From contig JAFXZY010000076.1 of assembly GCA_017541025.1 (NCBI GenBank), forward strand, positions 1-64,000: 64,000 nt of DNA, in the 5' to 3' direction. Below the pieces are notes generated by a model that was not told the DNA's origin, made no database searches, and saw only the letters and a program-made list of their open reading frames with translations. How positions within the stretch are numbered: position 1 is the first letter of the stretch; each line of letters opens with the position of its first letter. Position numbers and translations under genes: made by a program. Origin of the DNA: Bacteroidaceae bacterium (lineage in GTDB: Bacteria > Bacteroidota > Bacteroidia > Bacteroidales > Bacteroidaceae). Positions 13,602 through 22,560 of this stretch are shown here, piece after piece.

Positions 13602-15764
13602 ATGAGAACAAGATATATCATTCTGCCAATGTTGTGTGTGTGCATGACAATGGCAGCACAAAATAATCATACACATATTCATGCGGAGGACTCTACCGAT
13701 ATATTCTTCCGCCATCTTCAATTGAATGAAGTAATTGTAACTGGTGTAACGGGCGATACGAAACTTAAGCACTCTACAACTCCCGTTAATCTGGTAACTT
13801 CTAAAGTGTTACGTTCCACAGCGTCTACTAATATCATTGATGCTATCAGTCACCAGCCGGGTATTAGTCAGCTTACTACCGGAAGCAGCATTTCTAAACC
13901 TATCATACGTGGTTTAGGCTATAATCGCGTTGTGGTACTAAGTGACGGGGTTCGTCAGGAAGGACAACAATGGGGTGATGAACATGGAATAGAAGTAGAT
14001 GGAAGCAGCGTTGGCTCCGTAGAAATCCTGAAGGGGCCTGCATCCCTGATGTACGGTTCTGATGCTATGGCAGGTGTTGTTATCCTGCATCCTAATCCTA
14101 CATTGGCCGAAGGTGATATTCATGCCATGTTCAGTACTGAGTATCAGACAAATAATGGCCTCTTTGGCTTTAATCTCTCCATGGCTGGTAATAAAAAGGG
14201 ATTTGTCTGGGACGGGAACTACAGCCAAAAGATGGCTCATGCCTATAAAAACAAGTTCGACGGCTATGTATCTGGTTCACAGTTTGGCGAACGATCAGGA
14301 CGACTGATGTTAGGCTTGAATAAATATTGGGGCTATACGCATCTGACAGCATCTATTTATCATCTGACACCCAGTATTATAGAAGGCGAAAGAGATTCAG
14401 TAACAGGTGATTTGCTATGCAACACAGAAAACATAAAGACCTATAGCAAGGCCCTTCCGTTCCAACATGTAAATCACTATAAGGCTGTATGGGATAACTT
14501 CATTAATCTGCCTAAGGGGTATCTGAAGGTTATCTTGGCATATCAGCAAAACCGACGCCAGGAGTTTGAGGAGAGCACTGATGATTATTCGCTCTACTTT
14601 AAACTTCATACAATGACATACGATGCACGTTACGTGACACAGGAGTTTAACGGTTGGAAACTATCAACGGGTGTAGGCGGAATGTACCAACAGTCATCAA
14701 ATTTAGGCGAGGAATTCCTGATTCCGGATTATAAGCTCTTTGATTTTGGCCTGTATGCAACTGCCATAAAGAATATTGGCGAACGTTGGACGCTGAACGG
14801 GGGCGTTCGTTATGATCACAGGCATATGCATGGTGACGAACTGATGGAGGACGGTCAACTGCGCTTTACCGATTTTACCCGTTGTTTTAACGGTGTTACG
14901 GGCAGTTTGGGTGCGGTTTTCAACATAAATGACCATTTTAATGTACGCATGAATCTGGCTCGTGGCTTCAGGACACCTAACATGAGTGAGTTGGCATCCA
15001 ATGGTGTTCATGAAGGCTCCTTACGTTATGAGTTGGGCTCACAGGACCTTAAGGCTGAGTATAGTTTGCAGGCCGACCTGGGCATGGACTTTACCTCGCG
15101 TTATATATCTGCCCAGATTGCGCTCTTTGCCAATAAGATTAACAATTACATCTTTATGCATAGGTTATCAGAGATAAAAGAAGACGGATACCTTACTTAT
15201 GCCTATACTCAGGGTGATGCCCGACTGCTCGGTTTTGAGTTAGGCATTGATTTTCATCCTATACATTCACTTCACTTTGCCAACAACTTCTCATATGTTA
15301 ATGCTCAGTTGCTGAATCAGCCGGCAGAGAGTAAGTACCTTCCATTTACGCCAGCTCCTCGTTGGACTTCGGAACTGAAGTGGGAACTTTTACATCACTC
15401 CCATGCCACTGTAGCCCACCATCATGAACCAAACGTAAAGCATAAGTCTCTCTTTAACAATCTATACATTGCAGCTGGCCTTGATTGCTATCTGAGACAA
15501 TCACATATCTATAGACAGGATGAGACAGAGACGGAAACCCCTGCCTATATGCTGTTGAGTTTCTCTGTTGGTACAGATGTGCAATGGAAAGGTAAGAAGT
15601 TTGCAGAGCTCTATATTACTGCCGATAATGTGCTGAATACAGCCTATCAGAATCATCTGAGCAGACTGAAATATGCAGACGTGAATAACGTTACTGGTCG
15701 CCGTGGTGTTTATAATATGGGGCGAAATGTAACATTTAAACTTGTGGTTCCTCTTTCTCTGTGA
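13602..15764 (+). CDS. TonB-dependent outer-membrane receptor, probably metal or heme
   Basis: A 720-aa protein with a signal peptide (MRTRYIILPMLCVCMTMAA), a His-rich N-terminus (NNHTHIHAEDS), a plug domain (LNEVIVTGVTGDT ... SISKPIIRGLGYNRVVVLSDGVRQEGQQWGDEHG ... SVEILKGPASLMYGSDAMAGVV) and a beta-barrel to the end. The plug phrase and a His-rich loop near residues 600-620 (LLHHSHATVAHHHEP) recall ZnuD-type zinc/heme receptors. With the Cys/His-rich neighbour this points to metal uptake. There is no SusD partner. The 3' end overlaps the convergent YolD-like gene by 29 bases. Confidence 0.88.
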   Translation: MRTRYIILPMLCVCMTMAAQNNHTHIHAEDSTDIFFRHLQLNEVIVTGVTGDTKLKHSTTPVNLVTSKVLRSTASTNIIDAISHQPGISQLTTGSSISKPIIRGLGYNRVVVLSDGVRQEGQQWGDEHGIEVDGSSVGSVEILKGPASLMYGSDAMAGVVILHPNPTLAEGDIHAMFSTEYQTNNGLFGFNLSMAGNKKGFVWDGNYSQKMAHAYKNKFDGYVSGSQFGERSGRLMLGLNKYWGYTHLTASIYHLTPSIIEGERDSVTGDLLCNTENIKTYSKALPFQHVNHYKAVWDNFINLPKGYLKVILAYQQNRRQEFEESTDDYSLYFKLHTMTYDARYVTQEFNGWKLSTGVGGMYQQSSNLGEEFLIPDYKLFDFGLYATAIKNIGERWTLNGGVRYDHRHMHGDELMEDGQLRFTDFTRCFNGVTGSLGAVFNINDHFNVRMNLARGFRTPNMSELASNGVHEGSLRYELGSQDLKAEYSLQADLGMDFTSRYISAQIALFANKINNYIFMHRLSEIKEDGYLTYAYTQGDARLLGFELGIDFHPIHSLHFANNFSYVNAQLLNQPAESKYLPFTPAPRWTSELKWELLHHSHATVAHHHEPNVKHKSLFNNLYIAAGLDCYLRQSHIYRQDETETETPAYMLLSFSVGTDVQWKGKKFAELYITADNVLNTAYQNHLSRLKYADVNNVTGRRGVYNMGRNVTFKLVVPLSL

Positions 15765-15924
15765 AAATGATTTCATTCTCCTTCGCCGTCTCTTTTATGG
15801 CTTCGTCATGGCCAGAAAGGGCGGCGAAGGGTGCAAATTGGGCGGCACGACTCCACATGGACATCTGAGGATGCTTATCGGAAACGTGGTGGGGCAGGTT
15901 TATAATATCAGAGTAATCTTCCAT
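15736..15924 (-). CDS. YolD-like partner of the Y-family polymerase
   Basis: A 62-aa protein containing DYSDIINLPHHVSDKHPQMSMWSRAAQFAPFAAL. This is the hallmark sequence of small YolD-like proteins encoded beside UmuC/UvrX polymerases. It lies 61 bases downstream of the polymerase gene on the same strand and probably modulates it. Its 3' end overlaps the 3' end of the TonB receptor gene. Confidence 0.8.
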   Translation of the reverse strand: MEDYSDIINLPHHVSDKHPQMSMWSRAAQFAPFAALSGHDEAIKETAKENEIIFTEKEEPQV

Positions 15925-15985
15925 AAAGAGTTAAAATGTTAAAGGGTTAAAATGTTAAAGAGTTAAAAGGTTGAAAGATTGTCAA

Positions 15986-17407
15986 TTAAGCTTTGTGTCC
16001 TCCTATTTGTTTGTTGCGGTCTTTGGCGGTGGCACCTTCTTCGAAGTTCAGGCCACGAAGGATGGCATTCTTGCCGAATCGCATCTTTATCTTCAGTTGT
16101 GCTTCCTGCATACGACGCTCTTTTTCTAAGTTTTTTTTCTCTTCCCGTTTAAGTTTATCTAATGCTTCGTAGTCAGTGAAGAGGTCGAGCTGCTCATATT
16201 TTTCTGTGGAAAGATTGGCGTTTAACATTACCTCGTCCTTCACATGATTGGTGGTCAGGTTCAGGCGCCGGATTAGCAAGTCGGGGTTTACATGGCGGTC
16301 AAAGATTTCTGTTGCACCATTCATGATAAGTCGGGATGATGACGTAGGTTTCTTGAAGTTGAATGTGCCGTGCGCATGCTTGGGAACAGGTTTACCGTAA
16401 TAGTTTAATGTTATCTCGCCATGATACTTGGCGCGTATCTCCGGCCTTGTCAAGCTCTCGGTATCATAGCTGACAGTCAACACCAATTGGTCGGTAACCA
16501 AGCGCTTCTGCACCAGATTCAGTGCCATTCCCTCAGCCATCTCCTTTATTACCACACGGGCTTTCCGGAATGTATATGGTTCCTGCAACACCTGTCCGCT
16601 ACTGAATGAGTTGGTTTCTGGTCGGTAAGCTTTCACGGCCTCCATAGTACATGGTTCCCAGCCCCAGGCATGATCTATCAGCAGCTCTGCATTTATACCA
16701 AACAGATTGTATAACAGTTCTTCGTTCTGTATAGACATTCGGGCTAACTTTCCCATGGTGTCTATGCCATAGACAGCCAACTTCTGCGCTATGCCGCTGC
16801 CTACGCGCCAAAACTTGGTGATGGGACGGTAATCCCACAGCTGGCGACGGTACGACATCTCGTCCAACTCAGCGACACGCACGCCGTCTTTGTCGGCTGG
16901 CATTTTTTTTGCTACAATATCCATTGCCACCTTGCAAAGGTACATATTTGTTCCGATGCCTGCCGTTGCAGTGATTCCTGTCTGTGCAAGCACGTCGCGA
17001 ATCATCTTTATGGCTAGTTCGTGGGGAGTTATCTTATACGTGCCCAGATAAGCCGTTACATCCATGAAGACCTCGTCTATGCTGTAAACATGTATGTCCT
17101 CCGGTGCAATGTATTTCAAGTAAATGCTGTAGATCTTGGAGCTGACCTCGATGTATTTTGCCATTCGTGGCTTGGCAATGATGAAGTCCACACCAGGTGC
17201 TTTCTGGTACACTTCGAACAGACGGGCTCTTCCTCCAATGCCGTACTCCTTCAGTGAAGGCGTAACTGCCAGACAGATAGTTTTTGCTGTGCGACTCTCA
17301 TCTGCCACCACAAGGTTGGTGGTCAGTGGGTCAAGCCCTCTGTCCACACACTCCACTGAGGCGTAGAACGACTTCAGGTCGATGGCAATGAATGTTCGCT
17401 GTTCCAT
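15986..17407 (-). CDS. Y-family DNA polymerase (UmuC/UvrX type)
   Basis: A 473-aa translesion polymerase. IAIDLKSFYASVECVDRGLDP at the N-terminus carries the first catalytic Asp, and VYSIDEVFMDVT holds the SIDE(V) catalytic motif. Helix-hairpin-helix and little-finger regions follow. QLDLF near residue 403 is a sliding-clamp-binding motif. The C-terminal 60 residues are basic. Its ATG shares one base with the stop of the upstream cysteine desulfidase gene (TAATG), so translation is coupled. A YolD-like gene follows. Confidence 0.92.
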   Translation of the reverse strand: MEQRTFIAIDLKSFYASVECVDRGLDPLTTNLVVADESRTAKTICLAVTPSLKEYGIGGRARLFEVYQKAPGVDFIIAKPRMAKYIEVSSKIYSIYLKYIAPEDIHVYSIDEVFMDVTAYLGTYKITPHELAIKMIRDVLAQTGITATAGIGTNMYLCKVAMDIVAKKMPADKDGVRVAELDEMSYRRQLWDYRPITKFWRVGSGIAQKLAVYGIDTMGKLARMSIQNEELLYNLFGINAELLIDHAWGWEPCTMEAVKAYRPETNSFSSGQVLQEPYTFRKARVVIKEMAEGMALNLVQKRLVTDQLVLTVSYDTESLTRPEIRAKYHGEITLNYYGKPVPKHAHGTFNFKKPTSSSRLIMNGATEIFDRHVNPDLLIRRLNLTTNHVKDEVMLNANLSTEKYEQLDLFTDYEALDKLKREEKKNLEKERRMQEAQLKIKMRFGKNAILRGLNFEEGATAKDRNKQIGGHKA

Positions 17408-18690
17408 TATTTGTGTGTCATAATATCCAGAACGAAGCGGTCCGTCTCGTCCATTCCCTTTGAACCAATGCTTGTCAGGTTATGAATGCTACGGTCCACA
17501 TCGTCGTCAATGATGCCTTCTGCCGAGGTTACATGATTGTTTTGGATGGCCAGCATAGCGCTTAGGACTGCGGTACTGACTCCTGTTGTCAGCTTCAGCG
17601 CACAGGAGGGCTTGGCTCCGTCGCAAATCATACCGGTGAGGTTGGCTATCATATTCTTTACAGAGAAACTTATCTGCTCGAAGTTGCCGCCCATCAGATA
17701 AGTGATGCCAACACTGCTGCCTGTGCTGGCAACCACGCATCCGCACAGGGCCGAAAGACGACCGAGGGATTGCTTAATGTAGATGGCCGTAAGATGTGAA
17801 AGAATGAGGGCACGGATAAGTTCTTCCTCTGTATTATGATTCTCACGAGCAAAAACCACAACCGGCATTGTGGCACAAATACCCTGATTGCCGCTGCCGC
17901 TGTTGCTCATGACGGGAATCTTGGCTCCAGCCATACGTGCATCGCATGCACAGGATGTTACAGAGAGCACCTTGGCAAAGATATTGTCGCCCATAATGCC
18001 ACGCCCCAGAGGACTGCACATGGTCTTTCCCAACTGATGTCCATAGTTTTCACGCAAACCCTCTTGTGCAGCTTCTTCGTTCAGGCGCTTGGCCTCAAGA
18101 ATAAAGCGGATGTCATCAAGCGGCATGGTTGTGGCAAACTCATATACCTTGTGAAGGGTTAGATTACCTTCGTGATTCTCTTCCTCGTTTTGCTTTGTCT
18201 CTTCTCCCTTCTCTGCAAAGTGTGTGTGGCTGCCTTTGATGGTGGCCTCGGACTTTTCGCCTTCTGCTTCTGCGCAGACGTGGATGAATAGCTTGTCGGG
18301 ATCGTTCTCCTCTAAGTTAATCTCGATACGCTTTTCCTTTATATATTGTTTTGCAGCGACCAGGTCTTCCTCTGTACAGTCGCGCAACACTTCTAATTCC
18401 AAACATGATTTTCCCCCTACAGCACCCAGGCCAATAGCAATGGGCAGACCTATCATACCGCCTGTTCCGGGGATTCCGACACCCATGGCATTCTTTAGTA
18501 TGTTAGCACTCAGGTGCAAGGTTATCTTTTGGGGCAAATAATTGCGTTCCTTACCTAATTTGTTTCTCAATACCTCGACAGCTTTTGCTACACATAAAGC
18601 AACTGCCATAGGCTCTGTACAACCAATAGCTGGTACCACTTGCTTGTGCAAAAGATTCAGGATCTCCTGCTTTTCTTCGTTTGTTATCAT
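17407..18690 (-). CDS. L-cysteine desulfidase / UPF0597 (CyuA/YhaM) family
   Basis: A 427-aa protein of the serine-dehydratase-alpha-like UPF0597 family. GCTEPMAVALCVAKA near residue 23 and later cysteines (SCACDAR, MICDGAKPSCALK) fit the iron-sulfur cluster ligands. GIPGTGGMIGLPIA and SNSGSGNQGI are family motifs. It should break cysteine to pyruvate, sulfide and ammonia. An acidic linker (about residues 140-170) is unusual. First gene of an operon with the Y-family polymerase. A -7 box (TAACTTTG, 18720-18713, minus) lies just upstream. Confidence 0.85.
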   Translation of the reverse strand: MITNEEKQEILNLLHKQVVPAIGCTEPMAVALCVAKAVEVLRNKLGKERNYLPQKITLHLSANILKNAMGVGIPGTGGMIGLPIAIGLGAVGGKSCLELEVLRDCTEEDLVAAKQYIKEKRIEINLEENDPDKLFIHVCAEAEGEKSEATIKGSHTHFAEKGEETKQNEEENHEGNLTLHKVYEFATTMPLDDIRFILEAKRLNEEAAQEGLRENYGHQLGKTMCSPLGRGIMGDNIFAKVLSVTSCACDARMAGAKIPVMSNSGSGNQGICATMPVVVFARENHNTEEELIRALILSHLTAIYIKQSLGRLSALCGCVVASTGSSVGITYLMGGNFEQISFSVKNMIANLTGMICDGAKPSCALKLTTGVSTAVLSAMLAIQNNHVTSAEGIIDDDVDRSIHNLTSIGSKGMDETDRFVLDIMTHK

Positions 18691-18709
18691 ATGATTTCTT
18701 TCTTGACAA

Positions 18710-18741
18710 TTGCAAAGTTATAAAAAAAATGTATATCTTTG
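18710..18741. promoter_or_regulatory. Face-to-face divergent promoters
   Basis: Minus strand: TAACTTTG at 18720-18713 for the cysteine desulfidase gene. Plus strand: TTG (18710-18712), 21 bases, TATCTTTG (18734-18741) for the serine hydrolase gene. The elements overlap, so polymerases would compete. Confidence 0.55.
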
Positions 18742-18781
18742 TGCAGGAAAAAAACAAAAAACAATAATAATATCAATCACT

Positions 18782-19993
18782 ATGAGACAACTATTTCTAT
18801 TTTTGGCAGTTGCTTTCTGCCTTTGTGGTTCTGCAAAGACAGGAGTTAAGGAATCAAAGACTACTTATGCACGTGAGGTTTTGCAGCCTTACTTAGACCG
18901 TGGTGAGTTGCCTGGTGCTATTAGTATCTTCTACAACAATGGTGTACAGGAAACATGCTGCATAGGATATGCAGATGTGGCAAAGAAGCGTCCTATCAAA
19001 TTAAACAACGTTTTTATGCAGTGCTCCCAGACAAAGGGTTTCTGCGGTGTAACGATTGCCAAGTTGGTGGAAGAAGGTAAAATCTCCTTGGATGATCCTG
19101 TTTCAAAATACTTGCCAGAGTTCCGTGAACTGTGGGTGCAGGACAGCGATAAGGATGGCATAAAGACCCTTCATAAGGCCAAGAACGTGCTTACGGTGCG
19201 TATGGTGCTTAACCACACGGGAGGCTTCCCCTTTGAGTGCAGTGCTAAGAGAAGTGATGTGCGTGGTGGCGGATGGTCGGGCGGTGCTCCCCTGCGCCAA
19301 GTTGCTAGCATTGCAGCTGGTTCTCCTATCATGTTTGAGCCCGGTACCCGGGATTTGTATTCCAATACGGGCATAGACATAGGTGCTGCTATAGTAGAGG
19401 TTGTTACAGGTATGAAATGGGAAAATTACCTGAAGAAGGAAGTCTTGGATCCCTTGGGTATGAAGAGCACTTGGTTCTGGCCTACCGATAAGCAGTTGAA
19501 GACGCAAATCGAGATGTACGATGTAAAGGCTGGCGAACCTGCTAAGTACCGTCTGGAAAATGGTTGGGAACAGCGTCCCTATAACGACGGACATGTATTT
19601 GCCTCTGCCGGTGCCGGCTTGTGGACAACAGCTCAGGATCAGTTGAAGTTCTATAAGATGCTGATGAATCTGGGTATGGGTGACAATGGCGTTCGTATCC
19701 TGAAGGAGGAAACTGTTAAGAGCATCTTGGCTCAGACAACCCGTCCTGACAATCTGGGTGGTTACTCGTTAGGTCTTAGTGCTCCTAAGAAGGATGGAGA
19801 GAATGAATGGTTCGGACATGGTGGTGCCTGGGGTACTAACTGTATGGTTAACTGGCATAAGAAACAGCTGAAACTCTGGGTTGTTCAGGTTAATGGCAGT
19901 CAGCCTTGGAGTAAGGATGTAGATAAGGCTGCTGAGAAATTCTTCTCAGAAACACTGAATCTGGACAACGAATATACGGGAAGGACGAAATAA
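18782..19993 (+). CDS. Secreted serine hydrolase, class C beta-lactamase/esterase fold
   Basis: About 403 aa with a signal peptide (MRQLFLFLAVAFCLCGSAK). Catalytic SQTK (Ser82, Lys85), YSN at 193-195 and a C-terminal HGG (FGHGGAWGTN) are the three motifs of the AmpC/DD-peptidase/EstB superfamily. Likely a periplasmic or surface esterase or peptidase rather than a resistance enzyme (inference). An upstream start at 18710 would read through the promoter and is rejected. Confidence 0.85.
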   Translation: MRQLFLFLAVAFCLCGSAKTGVKESKTTYAREVLQPYLDRGELPGAISIFYNNGVQETCCIGYADVAKKRPIKLNNVFMQCSQTKGFCGVTIAKLVEEGKISLDDPVSKYLPEFRELWVQDSDKDGIKTLHKAKNVLTVRMVLNHTGGFPFECSAKRSDVRGGGWSGGAPLRQVASIAAGSPIMFEPGTRDLYSNTGIDIGAAIVEVVTGMKWENYLKKEVLDPLGMKSTWFWPTDKQLKTQIEMYDVKAGEPAKYRLENGWEQRPYNDGHVFASAGAGLWTTAQDQLKFYKMLMNLGMGDNGVRILKEETVKSILAQTTRPDNLGGYSLGLSAPKKDGENEWFGHGGAWGTNCMVNWHKKQLKLWVVQVNGSQPWSKDVDKAAEKFFSETLNLDNEYTGRTK

Positions 19994-20034
19994 AAGTTTA
20001 GAGTTGAGTGTTGAGAGAATACACTGAAAAAAAA

Positions 20035-22542
20035 CTAATGGGAGGAAGCGAAGTGCTTCTTCCCATTTTTTATGTATATTCCCTCTGTTGGATGGCCATT
20101 TATTCTAAGACCATCTAAGGTATAGGTGTTCCCTTCGCCCACTGGAGATGGGTTAGGGGAGAGGCTTTCAAGTCTTGTTACTTCATCTTCCGAAAGGATG
20201 GGATGAATGGTAATGCGGTCGAAGTTGGGCGACCATTCGTTGTCGAAAGACTGAATAGTGACAGTATTGTTGGAACCCTTCTCCAGTTTGATTGGAATCA
20301 TCTTCCAACTCATGCCATTGGGGTCCCAGGTATCAGTACAGTCACCATTGCTCTTAAAGATAATAGTATCGCCTATCTGCTCGCCATTGACGAAGAGCTT
20401 GGCGGTGCGTGTATCTTTGGAAATGAAGTATATGGTTAGAAGATACTCACCGGTGCGATCGGCCTTGATACGGTTGAATTGCAGTTTACTACCTAAACCA
20501 AGGTCACCGACAAAACCTCCGTTTGAGGCATGGAGGGATGAATAGGTTTTACGGTTAGCACGACCCGAAAGTGTGTTAGCACTGGCTTCAGCCTCATAGG
20601 TGATGCGTTCCTGAGGTACATCCAAATACCCATCCGGTGACACCTGCATCAGGAAACCACCTTCGCTAAGTTCCTTAATGCTGAGGGTGCTACCCTTCTT
20701 TACTTCTTTTTTCTCGAACTTAAGATCGGACCGGCAGGAACCGTCTCGGTAAATATATGCTGTATAGGTACGACCTTCTTCCAAGAAGTCGAACTTAACC
20801 TTGCAGGTTCTTTCGTTGGTATTGATACCCGACACCCACCAGTCGGCACCTTTCCTGCGTGCTATTGTGGCGTATTCTGTCGGGGTGCCTTCCAGCAGCA
20901 AACTCTCGTCCCATGCAGCGGGTAAGCGCTTCATAATATCGCGACCGAGGAAATACTTCAGGTTCTCAGGACTTTCTGCAATATGCACAATGCTGCTTTC
21001 GAAGGCTGTGAGGAGTGCCATGTGATGTCCCATGCTTCGCTGGGTTAGGATGCTACCTCGCCAAGTAGCAAAGTCTCCGGGTGTATAATCCATAGCGCCT
21101 ACTACATTGCGGGTGAAGATTACATTCAGATGATGTTGTGCCGTATTCCGATTAGGTGCCCAGAAGTTCTGTTCGCCTCCGTGAATGCCTTCCTGTGTCA
21201 TAATATGGGGATAGGTGCGACGCAGGCCTGAAGGACGGGTGCATCCATGTATATTGACCATCATCCTATATTTGGCCGCAGTCTTGTACAGGTTCTCTAT
21301 GCGGGTCATACTTTCCTTGGAATCATCTTCCCAGAAATCAACCTTGATACCTTTGATACCCCAGCTTCTCCAAGTCTTGAGTGTAGCATCCATATTCTCG
21401 TTACTGAAATCCTTGCTGTAGATAAGTCTTGAATCTCCCCAAAGAAGACAGTCAACACCATTATTATTGGCGTTCTTGACAAAGCCGGGGAACCAGGAAG
21501 AACTCCATCCCGCATCTATAAGGTAATAGGGCCAACCCATTTCGACTGACAAGTCGCAATGTGCCTGTTCTCCTTCTCTTAGACCTCCGTAAGCGTTCTT
21601 TATTTCTCCTTTACCGCCATCGGAACCTCCCCAATACCATGCAGCAACACCAGGCTTTATCCAACTGAGATCCTTAATGGTAGTAGGTGGACAGAGGTTT
21701 TCGGTCATGGTGGTTTCGAAGATGGTCTTTAAATCGCCACATACAACCATTCGCCAAGGTGTATAGACGGGTAGAGAGCAGGTAATCTTTTGTGCTTTCT
21801 CCTCGGCATAATCCTTGGTTTGACCTGTCCAACTGAACGAAAAAGCACCTACCTCCGGTTCTGCCTTTGTAAGCGAGGTACAGAAGATGCCACGATTGTC
21901 GGCTTCAGAGATTAGAAGATAGTCTTTACCATTGTAAACAAGGGTGGGGGAGTTGTATCGGCCATCGGCTGTGCTAACCAATGTGGACCAAGACGTGTAC
22001 TTGGTATATAAACCCTCGTACGGATAGTTTGGGTCGTTACCGCCGGCATTACCCAAGAACCTGCAGGCATGACAATTGGTAAATTTGTTCACGCGGATAA
22101 GGCTGGCTTCGTCCGTGAAGATTCCAGATGTATGCCCATTGTGTTTGGGAATGATGTAACGAAAGGCAAAGCCGTCGTTGTAAACCCGGAATACCACAGT
22201 CTGCTTCCAGGTTTTCTTTAAGGTAGTAACAGATAATGTATGACAATAGTCTCTGTATTGACTGCGTTTGCCGACGGGTAGAGTGTAGGCATCGTCTATG
22301 AGAGAGGAGTCAACGCTCTCCAATTCGATATCCTCGGTAAAATCAGTATTGGAGAATTTCAACCCTAAAGGCGATTCATTTACGATTGTTCTGCCGTCTC
22401 TGCTTACCGAGTAACTGAGTTTCCCGTCAACCAAGCGAACGGTTGCCTTTAAATGTCTGTCAGGCGAAAAAACGTTGTAATCTTCTGCCCGTAGAGCAAA
22501 ATAAAACAACGTGATGGTAACAGTCAATAGTGTTTTATACAT
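20035..22542 (-). CDS. GH97 glycoside hydrolase with carbohydrate-binding and sorting tail
   Basis: An 835-aa protein with a signal peptide, then the GH97 N-terminal sandwich (FSPDRHLKATVRLVDGKLSYSVSRDG) and barrel (GWPYYLIDAGWSSSW, GIKVDFWEDDSKE, MVNIHGCTRPSGLRRTYP). IKVDFW places an Asp where retaining GH97 alpha-galactosidases have the nucleophile, so alpha-galactosidase-like activity is favoured over the SusB type. A CBM35-like domain follows (ITYEAEASANTLSGRA), then an in-frame palindromic piece (SLSPNPSPVGEG) and a sorting-tail-like end (DGLRINGHPTEGIYIKNGKK). It is the last gene of a four-gene operon. Confidence 0.9.
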   Translation of the reverse strand: MYKTLLTVTITLFYFALRAEDYNVFSPDRHLKATVRLVDGKLSYSVSRDGRTIVNESPLGLKFSNTDFTEDIELESVDSSLIDDAYTLPVGKRSQYRDYCHTLSVTTLKKTWKQTVVFRVYNDGFAFRYIIPKHNGHTSGIFTDEASLIRVNKFTNCHACRFLGNAGGNDPNYPYEGLYTKYTSWSTLVSTADGRYNSPTLVYNGKDYLLISEADNRGIFCTSLTKAEPEVGAFSFSWTGQTKDYAEEKAQKITCSLPVYTPWRMVVCGDLKTIFETTMTENLCPPTTIKDLSWIKPGVAAWYWGGSDGGKGEIKNAYGGLREGEQAHCDLSVEMGWPYYLIDAGWSSSWFPGFVKNANNNGVDCLLWGDSRLIYSKDFSNENMDATLKTWRSWGIKGIKVDFWEDDSKESMTRIENLYKTAAKYRMMVNIHGCTRPSGLRRTYPHIMTQEGIHGGEQNFWAPNRNTAQHHLNVIFTRNVVGAMDYTPGDFATWRGSILTQRSMGHHMALLTAFESSIVHIAESPENLKYFLGRDIMKRLPAAWDESLLLEGTPTEYATIARRKGADWWVSGINTNERTCKVKFDFLEEGRTYTAYIYRDGSCRSDLKFEKKEVKKGSTLSIKELSEGGFLMQVSPDGYLDVPQERITYEAEASANTLSGRANRKTYSSLHASNGGFVGDLGLGSKLQFNRIKADRTGEYLLTIYFISKDTRTAKLFVNGEQIGDTIIFKSNGDCTDTWDPNGMSWKMIPIKLEKGSNNTVTIQSFDNEWSPNFDRITIHPILSEDEVTRLESLSPNPSPVGEGNTYTLDGLRINGHPTEGIYIKNGKKHFASSH
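20038..20071 (+). terminator. Terminator for the serine hydrolase gene, inside the GH97 3' end
   Basis: ATGGGAGGAAGC (20038-20049), loop GAAGT, GCTTCTTCCCAT (20055-20066), then T6: a 12-bp stem with one G-T pair. It is also the coding sequence for the last residues of the convergent GH97 gene. Confidence 0.8.
20130..20167 (-). repeat. REP-like palindromic piece in frame within the GH97 gene
   Basis: On the minus strand GAAAGCCTCTCCCCTAACCC is followed by ATCTCCAGTGGGCGAAGG, encoding SLSPNPSPVGEG just before the C-terminal tail. Related to 161-198 and 8865-8901. Confidence 0.65.
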
Positions 22543-22560
22543 TATAAATAATTTATGAGT

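Noticed and set aside
18710..18781. N-terminal extension of the serine hydrolase
   Set aside because: It reads through the promoter; the signal peptide begins at 18782.
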